Shown here: positions 15,964-27,478 of the stretch, piece by piece
How positions within the stretch are numbered: position 1 is the stretch's first letter
Layout of the letters: each line of letters begins with the position of its first letter
Source of the DNA: Camelimonas abortus
Lineage (GTDB): Bacteria > Pseudomonadota > Alphaproteobacteria > Rhizobiales > Beijerinckiaceae
Assembly: GCF_042647165.1 (NCBI RefSeq)
Contig: NZ_JBHRUV010000043.1
Length of the DNA: 31,523 nt
Direction: 5' to 3' (one strand)
Notes under the pieces: model-generated
The model's input: only the letters and a program-made list of their open reading frames with translations
What the model was told of the DNA's origin: nothing
Database searches by the model: none
Made by a program: the position numbers and the translations under genes

Positions 15964-16148
15964 CTTGTCGCCGTTTTCCCGCGCCGCCCCCCGGAGGCGG
16001 GGCCGCCGTTATGCTTTGGTCTGATCGACCCTGCCGGCGCCCGGAGCTAGGCTGCTTCTCCGGAATGGCCGGCGCGACGCCCCGAGGGGGCCGCTCCGGC
16101 GCCAGAACAGAACTGCGGACGGCGGCGTGACATCGGGAGAGGGCGGAG

Positions 16149-17837
16149 ATGGCGGAGGCGACGGTTGCTTCATTGCGGGAGCGTCCATGGCTGGCTCACT
16201 ATCCGCCCGGGGCGCCGGCGGACATCGACGCGGCCGCTGTCGGCACGCTCGTCGACCTGTTCCACGACAGCGTCGCGACCTTCGCGCAACGCCCCGCCTA
16301 TGAGTGCTTCGGCAGCCGCATCACCTTCGCGGACCTGAAGCGCGAGGCTGAAGCCTTCGCCAGCTGGCTGCAGCAGGCCGGCGTGCGCAAGGGCGACCGC
16401 GTCGCCCTGATGCTGCCCAACGTGCTCGCCTATCCGCCGGCCATGTTCGGCGCGCTGCTGGCCGGCGCCGTGGTGGTCAACGTCAATCCGCTGTACACGC
16501 CGCGCGAGCTGGAGCACCAGCTGAACGACTCCGGCGCGCGCGTGCTGGTGGTGCTGGAGAATTTCGCCGCCACCGTGCAGCAGGCCCTGCCGCGGATCCA
16601 GCTGGACCACGTCGTGGTGGCCAGTCCCGGCGACCTTATGGGGCTGAAGGGCGTGGTGGTGAACCTCGTCTCGCGCCACCTGCGCAAGGCGGTTCCGGCG
16701 TGGAGCATCCCCGGCGCCGTCCGTTTCGCCGCGGCCCTGGCGAAGGGCCGGGCCCGCCCGCCGGCGCCGGTGGCGGTGAGCCCCGGCGATCTCGCCTTCC
16801 TGCAATACACCGGCGGCACGACCGGCGTCTCCAAGGGCGCCATGCTCAGCCACCACAACGTCGCCTGCAACGTCGTCCAGGCCGAGGCCTGGTTCAACTC
16901 CGGCGGCCCGCCGGAGCCCGATCCGGTGATGGTGACGGCGCTGCCGCTCTACCACATCTTCGCGCTCACGGTGTGCTGCCTGTTCATGCTCAGGACCGGC
17001 GGCTGCGCCCTGCTGGTCACAAATCCGCGCGATATCGACGGCTTCGTGAAAATTCTCAAGGGCGCGCGCTTCACACGCATGTCCGGCGTCAACACGCTGT
17101 ACAACGCCCTGGTCAACCACCCGGCCATCCGCGAGGTGGACTTCTCGCGCCTCGCCTATTCGGTCTCCGGCGGCATGGCCACCCAGGCCGCGGTGGCGAA
17201 GCGCTGGAAGGAGATCACCGGCTCGCCCATCCTGGAAGGCTACGGCCTGTCCGAAACCTCGCCCATCGTCACCGCCAATCCGCCGACGCTCGCCGAATTC
17301 TCCGGCTCCATCGGATTTCCGGCGCCGTCCACCTGGGTCTCGATCCGCGACGCCAACAACCAGGAGCTGCCGCCTGGCGAGCCCGGCGAGCTGTGCGTGA
17401 AGGGCCCGCAGGTGATGCAGGGTTACTGGAAGCGCCCGGACGAGACGGCGAAGGTGATGACGCCCGACGGCTATTTCCGCACCGGCGACATCGCCGTGAT
17501 GCTGCCCGACGGCCAGTTCCGCATCGTCGACAGGGCCAAGGACATGATCCTGGTCTCCGGCTTCAACGTCTATCCCAACGAAATCGAGGACGTGCTGGCC
17601 TCGCACCCCGGCGTGCTGGAGGCGGCGGTGATCGGCGCGCCGGATCCGGTCACGGGCGAGCGGGTGGTGGCCCATGTGGTGCGCCGCGATCCCTCCCTGA
17701 CCGAAGAGGCGCTGAAGGCCTTCGCCCGCGAGAACCTCACCGCCTACAAGGCGCCGAAGCAGATCGTGTTCCGCGACGAGCTGCCCAAGACCAACGTCGG
17801 CAAGGTGCTGCGCCGCGCCCTGCGCGAGGGCGGCTGA
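16149..17837 (+). CDS. fadD: Long-chain fatty-acid-CoA ligase
   Basis: A 562-residue ANL-superfamily enzyme that activates fatty acids with ATP to acyl-AMP and then acyl-CoA, the entry to beta-oxidation. Motifs are the P-loop YTGGTTGVSKG (220-230), the aromatic gate segment LPLYHIFAL, EGYGLSETSP (364-373) that closes on the adenylate, and YFRTGDIA (442-449). DRAKDMILVSGFNVYP is the hinge and fatty-acid signature, and Lys552 in NVGKVLRR is the catalytic lysine of the C-terminal lid. Length and motifs fit FadD; the chain-length preference cannot be read. Ribosome site GGGAGAGGGCGGAG precedes the ATG. It is 8.9 kb from the acyl-CoA dehydrogenases, so a shared transcript is excluded, but it may feed the same pathway. 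Confidence 0.9.
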   Translation: MAEATVASLRERPWLAHYPPGAPADIDAAAVGTLVDLFHDSVATFAQRPAYECFGSRITFADLKREAEAFASWLQQAGVRKGDRVALMLPNVLAYPPAMFGALLAGAVVVNVNPLYTPRELEHQLNDSGARVLVVLENFAATVQQALPRIQLDHVVVASPGDLMGLKGVVVNLVSRHLRKAVPAWSIPGAVRFAAALAKGRARPPAPVAVSPGDLAFLQYTGGTTGVSKGAMLSHHNVACNVVQAEAWFNSGGPPEPDPVMVTALPLYHIFALTVCCLFMLRTGGCALLVTNPRDIDGFVKILKGARFTRMSGVNTLYNALVNHPAIREVDFSRLAYSVSGGMATQAAVAKRWKEITGSPILEGYGLSETSPIVTANPPTLAEFSGSIGFPAPSTWVSIRDANNQELPPGEPGELCVKGPQVMQGYWKRPDETAKVMTPDGYFRTGDIAVMLPDGQFRIVDRAKDMILVSGFNVYPNEIEDVLASHPGVLEAAVIGAPDPVTGERVVAHVVRRDPSLTEEALKAFARENLTAYKAPKQIVFRDELPKTNVGKVLRRALREGG

Positions 17838-18184
17838 CGCGTGCGCGCCGCCCGGGGCCGGCGCGGGGGGAGCAGGGGGGCGGAGCGGGCGACCGCGCCG
17901 CCCTTTGTTCGCCGGCCTGTCCGTCGCCCCGGGTCCTCGGAACCTGCGGTCCGCGCCGCGCGTCCGCCCGCGACGCTGCCTTGCGGGGAGGCGCGAAAGT
18001 ATTTTTGCCGTCAGGAACGGTCCTGTCCGCGTTTAATACTTCAGGCGCACGCGCTGCGGCCGGCGCGCCCGGTGCCGGCGGAGCGGCGGCGATTCCTGCG
18101 ACATTTCCCGTATCATGTCCCGTATCAGGCCGATCCTCCGGAGGCGGCGCCGCCTTAACGCCGTAACGGAACGGCGCGACGCAC
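17838..18184. other. Non-coding stretch after fadD
   Basis: No gene or clear terminator is visible in this GC-rich stretch. It lies between the convergent fadD gene and the small-RNA candidate. Confidence 0.5.
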
Positions 18185-18217
18185 AAAAAAGGTCGGGTTT
18201 CACCTGGAAACCCGACC
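18185..18217 (-). terminator. Intrinsic terminator of the small-RNA candidate
   Basis: Ten perfect pairs (18191-18200 with 18208-18217), a 7-base loop and six T on the minus strand (18190-18185). The direction shows that a leftward transcript ends here. The nearest leftward gene stops 340 bp away, which suggests a separate short transcript. Confidence 0.9.
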
Positions 18218-18311
18218 AAGAGTTGTTCCGCTAGCGGCGGAACACTTCCAGAGGGGAACGGTGAAAACTGTGCTCAACGCCGGGAGGCGGTGCGGAGCAC
18301 TGCTTTCATCC
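18185..18311 (-). ncRNA. Candidate trans-acting small RNA of the AbcR (alpha-r15) type
   Basis: Read on the minus strand, this stretch folds by eye into three consecutive hairpins. SL1 (18300-18270) has outer stem GTGCTC/GAGCAC and inner stem CGCC/GGCG closing a TCCC loop. A C/U-rich single strand with TTCCCCTCT (18269-18245) follows. SL2 (18244-18224) has eight perfect pairs. SL3 (18217-18191) has ten perfect pairs followed by six U (18190-18185). Three hairpins, two exposed anti-ribosome-site C/U motifs and about 115-127 nt are what I recall of AbcR RNAs, Hfq-dependent repressors of ABC-transporter mRNAs in rhizobia and Brucella. Its position beside the vtlR homologue, as for Brucella abcR2, adds weight. 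The 5' end is inferred from the promoter candidate. Sequence identity to AbcR was not checked. Confidence 0.65.
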
Positions 18312-18318
18312 ACATGCC

Positions 18319-18383
18319 ATTCTGGCGCCTGGCCCGCATTTGGCAAGGGCGGCGGGCGTCATGTCTGCCATGCGTGACTGGCA
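18319..18383 (-). promoter_or_regulatory. Promoter and LysR-type binding sites of the small-RNA candidate
   Basis: On the minus strand, TTGCCA (18346-18341) is a five-of-six match to -35. After 16 bases comes CAGAAT (18324-18319), a four-of-six match to -10, giving a start near 18311. An inverted repeat TGCCA, eight bases, TGGCA lies at 18366-18383, about -55 to -72 from that start. A further TGGCA half-site (18341-18345) overlaps the -35. LysR-type activators typically bind one site near -65 and a weaker one near -35, so this layout fits activation by the neighbouring regulator. The start site is inferred. Confidence 0.5.
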
Positions 18384-18560
18384 TGTAATCACGGAATCGC
18401 GAGCGTCCCTGCAGAAAAACGTCCGTTTAGTCCAGGAATTACATTCATGGCGCGGCCAGTTGCGTGCGCAGGACATGCGAGGCGCGCATGTAATCCCGCA
18501 GCGGCGTGAGCGGCCGCGGCCGGCGGGGCGCCGGCGGGGCGCGGGCCGCGCCGGGCCGCT

Positions 18561-19451
18561 TCAGTAGGCCCAGCGCTGCGCCTTGCTGATGAGGAAGTCG
18601 CGGAACACCTGCACGCGCGCCACCGACTTCATCTCCTCCGGATAGACCAGATAGGAGTCGAGGGCAGGCAGCTCGTTGGCGGGCAGCACCTGCACGAGGC
18701 CCGAAGTTGGCTCCACCAGATAGTCCGGCAGCACGGCGATGCCGATGCCCATGTCAACGGCGCGCTTCAGGGCGGTGATGTTGTTGATCACCATGTGATA
18801 GGGGCGCGGGTCCTTGGGGTCGCGCCCGGCGGTGGCCAGATAGTGGGCCGAGACGAGGAAGGGCGGCACCGAGCCGCCGTAACAGAGGATGCGGTGGCGG
18901 TCAATGTCCTCCACGGTCTCGGGCAGGCCGTGCCGCTTGGCGTATTCCTGCGAGGCGTAAATGTGGAAGTGCACGGTGAACAGCCGGCGCTGGATCAGGT
19001 CGGCCTGCACCGGCTGGCGCAGGCGCAGGGCGATGTCCGCCTCGCGCATGGAGAGGTCGAGCTCCTCGTCGGTGAGGATGAGCTCGATGCGGATGTCCGG
19101 ATAGAGGTCGAGGAACTCGCCGAGCCGCGGCGTCAGCCAGGCGGAGCCGAGACCGAGGGTGGTCGTGACCTTGAGCTCGCCGGAGGGGCGCTCGCGCGAG
19201 TCGGTGAGCCGCGCCCGCGTGGCGTCGAGGCGCATGGTCATCTCGCGCGCGGTGCGGAACAGCAGCTCGCCCTGCTCGGTGAGGATGAGGCCGCGCGCGT
19301 GGCGGTGAAACAGCGGTGCCTTCAGCTCCCGCTCCAGGGCGCTGACCTGGCGGCTCACCGCCGACTGGCTCAGCCCCAGCTCGTCGCCGGCGCGGGTGAA
19401 GCTGCCGGCTTCGGCCACGGTATAGAAGATCCTGATCTTGTCCCAGTCCAT
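18561..19451 (-). CDS. vtlR: LysR-family regulator, VtlR/LsrB type
   Basis: A 296-residue LysR-type transcription factor. The winged helix-turn-helix spans about residues 1-60 (MDWDKIRIFYTVAEAGSFT, LGLSQSAVSRQVSALE, LFHRHARGLILTEQGE), and an effector-binding periplasmic-protein-like fold spans about 90-296. The sequence matches what I remember of Brucella VtlR and rhizobial LsrB: MDWDK start, FHRHARGLILTEQGELLFRTA, EELDLSMREAD, DLIQRRLFTVH, and an end like RDFLISKAQRW. In Brucella VtlR activates the small RNA AbcR2 and some small proteins. LsrB affects lipopolysaccharide and redox genes in Sinorhizobium. Here it follows trxB on the same strand by 192 bp, and a small-RNA candidate lies 250 bp past its stop, the same neighbourhood as in those genera. 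Confidence 0.9.
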   Translation of the reverse strand: MDWDKIRIFYTVAEAGSFTRAGDELGLSQSAVSRQVSALERELKAPLFHRHARGLILTEQGELLFRTAREMTMRLDATRARLTDSRERPSGELKVTTTLGLGSAWLTPRLGEFLDLYPDIRIELILTDEELDLSMREADIALRLRQPVQADLIQRRLFTVHFHIYASQEYAKRHGLPETVEDIDRHRILCYGGSVPPFLVSAHYLATAGRDPKDPRPYHMVINNITALKRAVDMGIGIAVLPDYLVEPTSGLVQVLPANELPALDSYLVYPEEMKSVARVQVFRDFLISKAQRWAY

Positions 19452-19643
19452 GATGGCGTTCCCGTTCCCTCAAGACGCCGGCGCGCCGTCATTATGTCCG
19501 CCGAGGCGGCTGCGCGTTCCGGCCTGCATGGCGCGCCGCGGCGCGACATGGCCATGCGCGACGCGAAACGCTGCGCATGAATGTGATGGCGCGTCCTGCG
19601 TCGCGCCAGGGTCCCGCCGCGCGCGAGCGCGCCGCGGGGGCGT

Positions 19644-20621
19644 TCACGGCGCCGCGGCCGGGGCCGGGGTCGTCCCGGCGGCCTCCTGCGCGGCCAGCCA
19701 GCGCTCCGCCTCCAGCGCGGCCATGCAGCCCATGCCCGCGGCCGTCACCGCCTGGCGGAACACGTCGTCGGCGACGTCGCCGGCCGCGAACACGCCGGGC
19801 ACGCTGGTGGCGGTGGAATCCGGCGCGGTCCAGATATAGCCGCCGGGCTTCATCCGCAGCTGGCCCTCAAACAGCCCGCTCGCCGGCTTGTGGCCGATGG
19901 CGATGAACACGCCGTCCGCCGGCTCCTCGCTGACCGCGCCCGTGCGGACGTTGCGCAGCCTCACATGGGTGACGGCCGGCGGGTTCTGGCCGCCGCAGAT
20001 CTCCTCCACCACCGTGTCCCACATCACGCTGATCTTCGGATGGGCGAACAGCCGCTCCTGCAGGATGCGCTCGGCGCGCAGGCTGTCGCGGCGGTGCGCC
20101 AGCGTCACATGGGCGGCGATGCCCGCCAGATACAGCGCCTCCTCGACCGCGGTGTTGCCGCCGCCCACCACGATCACCTTGCGGTCGCGGAAGAAGAAGC
20201 CGTCGCAGGTGGCGCAGGCGGAGACGCCAAAGCCCTGGAAGGCCTGCTCCGAAGGCAGGCCCAGCCACTGCGCCTGGGCGCCGGTGGCGATCACCAGCGC
20301 GTCGCAGGAGTAGACGTCGCCGCTGTCGCAGGTCACCGTGAACGGCCGCCGCGACAGGTCCACGGCGGTGACGTAATCGGAGACCAGCGCGGCGCCCACG
20401 TGCTCCGCCTGGGAGCGCATCTGCTCCATCAGCCACGGCCCCTGCACCGGTTCGGCGAAGCCGGGGTAGTTCTCCACGTCGGTGGTGATGGTGAGCTGGC
20501 CGCCCTGCTGGTAGCCGGTGATCAGCACAGGCTTCATCATGGCGCGGGCGGCGTAGATGGCCGTGGTGTAGCCCGCCGGTCCCGAGCCGATGATCAGAAG
20601 TCTGGTGTGTCGTGTCGCCAT
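19644..20621 (-). CDS. trxB: Thioredoxin reductase
   Basis: A 325-residue flavoenzyme that passes electrons from NADPH through FAD and a disulfide to thioredoxin in the cytoplasm. The FAD-binding site IIGSGPAGYT (10-19), the redox-active Cys136-Ala-Thr-Cys139 followed by Asp140, the NADPH-binding VVGGGNTAVEEA (151-162) and the FAD-binding GVFAAGDV near the end are all present. About ten extra Ala/Pro-rich residues at the C-terminus are a minor extension. The gene order trxB then the LysR regulator on the same strand is kept in many Rhizobiales, which supports both calls. A promoter probably lies in the 196-bp gap before the start; I could not place it. Confidence 0.96.
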   Translation of the reverse strand: MATRHTRLLIIGSGPAGYTTAIYAARAMMKPVLITGYQQGGQLTITTDVENYPGFAEPVQGPWLMEQMRSQAEHVGAALVSDYVTAVDLSRRPFTVTCDSGDVYSCDALVIATGAQAQWLGLPSEQAFQGFGVSACATCDGFFFRDRKVIVVGGGNTAVEEALYLAGIAAHVTLAHRRDSLRAERILQERLFAHPKISVMWDTVVEEICGGQNPPAVTHVRLRNVRTGAVSEEPADGVFIAIGHKPASGLFEGQLRMKPGGYIWTAPDSTATSVPGVFAAGDVADDVFRQAVTAAGMGCMAALEAERWLAAQEAAGTTPAPAAAP

Positions 20622-20817
20622 GGCTGCGTCTGACGTGTCCTCATGTCCGCCGGGCCCTTGCCGCAGGCCGCAGGGCGGCGCTGCGGCGCGGCCGCCGCTC
20701 AGGTGTTCTGGCGGCGAACGCCGCCGCGCGCAAGATGACCGCCGGGATAACCGGTGAAACCGCCGGCGGCCGCGCCCGCGAGGCTCCGCCGGACCGGCGC
20801 CGCGCCGCGACGCGACG

Positions 20818-21837
20818 TCACTGCGGGTCGCCAGGGCCGTCGCCGCGCGCGCGACGCCGCTGCAGAATCGCCTGCATGATTGCGTCAGCGATCAGCGGCG
20901 TCGAGTTTAGGGGGGGGTATGCGCTCCCTGCAAGCGTTCCGGTGAATTCGTGCGCTATCCCCAGCGCTTTCAGCCCGTCCAGCAGATGGCGGGTGCGGGC
21001 GTCGTCCGGCGAGGGGGAGAAGGTCAGCACCGGCCGGCCGGTCGCCGCCGCCTCGCCGGTCATGTTCATGGAATCGGTGGTCACCACCACCGCGTCGGCC
21101 AGCGCCATCATGGCCACGTAGGGATTTTCGCCGGCGCCGTCCCAGAAATAGCCGCCGCGCCGGCGGACGATGTCCCGCGCCGCCCCGGCCAGCGCCGGCG
21201 GCGTGCGGCGCGAGGGGGTGATCATCAGCGCGGCGCCCTCCGCGGCGAGCCGATCCAGCCGCGCCGCCAGCGTCGCGATCGCCTCCGGCGGGAAATGGTG
21301 GCGGCGGCTGTCGCCGCCGAGCAGCACCGCCACGCGCGGCGCCGGCAGCGCGGCGAGCTCCGGCGGCGGCATGGCCCGCGCCGCGGCGAGGCGCTCCGCC
21401 GAGAGCCGGTGCGGCGGCGTCAGCGTGACCAGCACGTTGGGGCCGCGCAGGCGGTCATGTTCGGGCGCCCAGATGAAGTCGGCCGCGCCTGGGCCGGTGC
21501 GCGGATCCTTCAGGAACACCGTGAAGACGCGCCCGCCGGAATGGCGGCGGATGGCGCGCAGATAGGCCACGGACCGCCGGCCGGAGGCCACCACGAGATC
21601 AGGAAACGGGCCGGCGATGGGGCTGCCGGGCCGCCCCGGCGCCTCGGCCGGGCTGATGGGCCCCCACGGCATGAACCACACGAACGGCGGCCGGGGGCTG
21701 ACGCGGCGGATCTCCGGCGTCAGGCCAAGGGCCTCGATCACCGCGACGCACTGCAGCTCGTCTCCGGCCTTGCCGTCGCTCAACGCCCATGCCGAGCGGA
21801 GGCCAGCCGCATTCGCAACGCCCATGCCGTCGCCCAT
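20818..21837 (-). CDS. ELM1-family (DUF1022-type) protein, possible glycosyltransferase-like
   Basis: A 339-residue protein with the family's N-terminal WALSDGKAGDELQCVAV segment, a PDLVVASGRRSVAYLRAI stretch and KDPRTGPGAADFIWAPEHD. A C-terminal half follows with VAVLLGGDSRRHHF and VTTDSMNMTGEAAATGRPV. The last segment resembles the nucleotide-sugar-binding region of GT-B glycosyltransferases. The family is named after plant mitochondrial fission protein ELM1 and is common in Alphaproteobacteria; the bacterial function is not established. The start at 21837 or an in-frame ATG at 21825 are both possible. It is 96 bp after a secreted-protein gene and 196 bp before trxB on the same strand. Confidence 0.85.
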   Translation of the reverse strand: MGDGMGVANAAGLRSAWALSDGKAGDELQCVAVIEALGLTPEIRRVSPRPPFVWFMPWGPISPAEAPGRPGSPIAGPFPDLVVASGRRSVAYLRAIRRHSGGRVFTVFLKDPRTGPGAADFIWAPEHDRLRGPNVLVTLTPPHRLSAERLAAARAMPPPELAALPAPRVAVLLGGDSRRHHFPPEAIATLAARLDRLAAEGAALMITPSRRTPPALAGAARDIVRRRGGYFWDGAGENPYVAMMALADAVVVTTDSMNMTGEAAATGRPVLTFSPSPDDARTRHLLDGLKALGIAHEFTGTLAGSAYPPLNSTPLIADAIMQAILQRRRARGDGPGDPQ

Positions 21838-21933
21838 GCCTGTTGTCGCGCCTGCCCGGGGGTACAGGCGGCGCCGGGGGGTGTCAACCGGCCGCCACGG
21901 CCGCCGGCGGGCGCGGATCCGGACGCCGCCGGG

Positions 21934-22494
21934 TCACTTCCCCCCGAGAAAGCGGGCGCTCCAGGCGGCGTAGGATTCCGCCAGCCGGGTGAGACGCGCG
22001 AAATCCGCCTCCACCCCCGGCTCGCCCTGGTAGGGCTGCGCCGGAACCGACACCGTCACCGGAAAGCGCTGGCGCACGGCGCCATCCGGCGCGACCACCA
22101 GGGTCTCGCCGTCCATATGGTCTTCCAGCACGCCGGTGGTGGCGGTGGGCGCGGCGTCGCGCGGCGCCTCCGGGGAGATGTTCACCCGGGTGACGCGCAC
22201 CACCAGCGCCGGCGCGCCAGGGGCGTCCGGGGTCACCGTCACCCGTCTGGCCAGTTCGCCGGCGACGATCGCGCGCAGGCGCTCGCCCGTGGGCGGATAG
22301 AGCTCGGGGCCGAGGGGGGAGGTGTCGACGCGGATGGCGGCGAAGCGCGGCGCGCCGTCCGCGCCGGCTGCGGACGCGTCCTGCGCCCGGGAGGCGGGAA
22401 GCAGCGCGCCGGAGGTCAGCGCGCCAATGGCGAGAGCGCCTGCGACGCCGGCGAGCGCGGACGTCCGCAGACGGAAGGCTGGCGGAATGGACAT
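21934..22494 (-). CDS. Secreted or periplasmic protein of unknown function
   Basis: A 186-residue protein. Residues 1-38 look like a signal peptide: Arg8 and Arg10, a long hydrophobic Ala/Gly/Leu stretch, and cleavage after SRA at 34-36. The mature part has RVDTSPLGPELYPPTGERLRAI-like sequence, a VVRVTRVNI strand, a central region with DHMDGETLVVAPDGAVRQRFPV, and a helix near the end with SYAAWSARF. No cysteines for a lipobox are seen. I do not recognise the family. The start at 22494 has CAGGGAA upstream. It follows the greA terminator and probably forms a transcript with the ELM1-family gene. Confidence 0.72.
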   Translation of the reverse strand: MSIPPAFRLRTSALAGVAGALAIGALTSGALLPASRAQDASAAGADGAPRFAAIRVDTSPLGPELYPPTGERLRAIVAGELARRVTVTPDAPGAPALVVRVTRVNISPEAPRDAAPTATTGVLEDHMDGETLVVAPDGAVRQRFPVTVSVPAQPYQGEPGVEADFARLTRLAESYAAWSARFLGGK

Positions 22495-22670
22495 GGTGTT
22501 CCCTGGGAAATCTGCGCCCGCGTCGGGCGGCGCACCATCTGCCCCGGAGATAGGTAGCGGCCGGCGGCCGTCGCGTGCGCCAGCGCACGTCAGGCGCGCC
22601 GGCGGCGGGAGGGGACAGGCGGCCGGGGACGCGCCGCCGTGACGGCATGTGCGGCGCGACCTGCGCCTGC

Positions 22671-22704
22671 AAACAAAAGCCCGCCCGGGCGGCGCCGGGC
22701 GGGC
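22671..22704 (-). terminator. Intrinsic terminator of greA
   Basis: Ten perfect pairs (22679-22688 with 22695-22704) with a 6-base loop are followed on the minus strand by TTTTGTTT (22678-22671). It is 30 bp past the greA stop. Confidence 0.9.
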
Positions 22705-22733
22705 CGTGTCGCGGAGCGCGGCGGGCGGCGCCG

Positions 22734-23207
22734 TCAGCGGTAGACGATCTCGACGATCTCGTAGGTGCGGCCGCCGCCGGGGGCGTTGACCTCGATGGTG
22801 TCGCCGACGCCCTTGCCGATCAGCGCCCGGGCGATGGGCGACTTGATCGACACCCGGCCCTGGGAGACGTCCGCCTCGGGCTCGCCGACGATCTGGTAGG
22901 TCTTCTCCTCCTCGGTCTCCTCGTCGACCAGCGTCACCGTGGCGCCGAACTTCACCCGGTCGCCGCTCATCCGGGACGGGTCGATCACCTCCGCGCGCGA
23001 GATCAGGCCCTCGAGTTCGAGGATGCGGCCCTCGTTGAGGCTCTGCGCTTCCTTGGCGGCGTGGTATTCGGCGTTCTCCGACAGGTCGCCGAGCGCGCGC
23101 GCCTCGGCGATCGCCGTGATGATCCGCTGGCGTTCCACCTGCTGGCGATGCTTCAGCTCCTGTTCGAGCGCGGCATAGCCTCTGGTCGTGATTGGAACCT
23201 TTTCCAT
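22734..23207 (-). CDS. greA: Transcription elongation factor GreA
   Basis: A 157-residue protein, exactly the usual length. GreA enters the secondary channel of RNA polymerase and stimulates cleavage of backtracked transcripts. The N-terminal coiled coil (residues 1-75) shows ITTRGYAALEQELKH and the family signature IAEARALGDLSENAEYHAAK, including the Asp-Leu-Ser-Glu-Asn tip with the catalytic acidic residues. The C-terminal FKBP-like domain has VKFGATVTLVDEE and KSPIARALIGKGVGD. Start at 23207 gives the normal MEKVPIT N-terminus. carB lies upstream on the same strand, the order found in many Alphaproteobacteria, but 458 bp separate them, so greA probably has its own promoter. Confidence 0.97.
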   Translation of the reverse strand: MEKVPITTRGYAALEQELKHRQQVERQRIITAIAEARALGDLSENAEYHAAKEAQSLNEGRILELEGLISRAEVIDPSRMSGDRVKFGATVTLVDEETEEEKTYQIVGEPEADVSQGRVSIKSPIARALIGKGVGDTIEVNAPGGGRTYEIVEIVYR

Positions 23208-23665
23208 CAATCCACCCGTTGGTAGCGGTCGGGCCCGCGACGCGGCGGGCCCTTTGCGTGGCCCGGCGGGCGCCGCGGCCATGAATCGTGACTGTCCTGG
23301 CGCCGTGTGACGCCGCTGCTGGCCTGGGCGTCAGCGCCAGCCCCCGCCCCGGGCGACGGAGGAGCGCCGGGGGCAGGCGACAAGCATACGCCCCGACCAT
23401 GCCGGGCGGGGCGCAGAACCATTGCTCAGGAATCCTGCGGACAGAGTGCCCCGGACCGGCCCGCGCTTCAAGCCCCTGGTCCGGACGGCCGGCTTCGCCG
23501 CAGCGCCGCCGCTGTCCGGACGCAGGCGGAGCCGGCCCAAACGCCGGCGAGGGCGTCAGCAGGTCGCAGGCGCGGGGCGCCGGGGCTTCCCCGCTTTCCC
23601 CAGGGAGGGGCGCCGCCGGAGCGCGCCGGCGGCGGCCTGCCCGGCCCGTCAGCCGCGGCGGAGCT
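23208..23665. other. 458-bp gap between carB and greA
   Basis: No convincing gene on either strand. A GC hairpin (23231-23238 with 23245-23252) lies 24 bp upstream of the greA start and may be part of its leader. GTCCGGAC occurs twice near 23480 and 23514 and the two copies could pair. I see no clear terminator for carB. Confidence 0.5.
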
Positions 23666-26989
<3,324 letters not shown>

Positions 26990-27478
26990 CGGGTCCGCTT
27001 TGTCAGCCTGGCGGGCGGCCGCCGGACGGCGCCGCGTCGCCATACGTGGAGGCGACCGCCTGCGTGCGCGCCGGCCGGGGAAACCGGCGCGCGCGGCGTG
27101 GCGGTCGTGCGTCTGATCCCTGGCCTCGCGCACAAAAAAAGGCCGCTACGTCGACAGCCGCCGTGTGATGCGTCCTTGCTGGTGCGCCGCAGGGCTGGAT
27201 GGCGGCTGCTGCAAGCGCCGGGCCCGGGATCGAGTTCGTTTAAACGATATCCGCGTGGTAGGGAAGGCCCGACGCGCCGCCCGCGCGGCGCCCTTTCGCC
27301 GGGCCGTGCGGCCCTGCGCGACGTTTCCTCTGAAATTTTTCAGGCGCATACGGTTGCATCCGCCGAAATTGCTGCGAAAAGTGCCTGGATGACGCGCCTT
27401 TGCGACGCGGCGGCTTCACCATGTCGCAGCGTGGGGCCGCCGGGGCGGCGGGCGCGTCTCACGTGGAGGGCGGAGAGC
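26990..27478. promoter_or_regulatory. Divergent region between carB and the HdeD-like gene, with leader structures and palindromes
   Basis: Toward carB (minus strand) there is a terminator-like hairpin, 27141-27147 pairing with 27156-27162 with one mismatch, followed by seven T (27140-27134), 145 bp before the start. A second 9-bp hairpin (27066-27074 with 27084-27092) lies nearer carB. Together these could be an attenuated carB leader or the end of a short leftward RNA. Between the two genes lie a perfect 12-bp palindrome TCGTTTAAACGA (27236-27247) and an inverted repeat CTGAAA-TT-TTTCAG (27330-27343). Both are AT-rich in a very GC-rich setting and may be regulator sites. Confidence 0.45.
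27134..27162 (-). terminator. Terminator-like hairpin in the carB leader
   Basis: A 7-bp stem with one G-G mismatch, an 8-base loop and seven T on the minus strand, 145 bp upstream of the carB start. No gene lies upstream on that strand before the opposite-strand HdeD-like gene, so it would act on a carB leader or on an unrecognised short RNA. Confidence 0.5.

Noticed and set aside
18360..18500. Repeated ATGTAAT-like motifs (three occurrences) as a possible iteron or repeat array
   Set aside because: The copies are short, irregularly spaced and in mixed orientation; they do not form an array.
27180..27260. A tRNA-like segment with a GGATCGAGTTCG stretch
   Set aside because: No acceptor or anticodon stem can be built around it.
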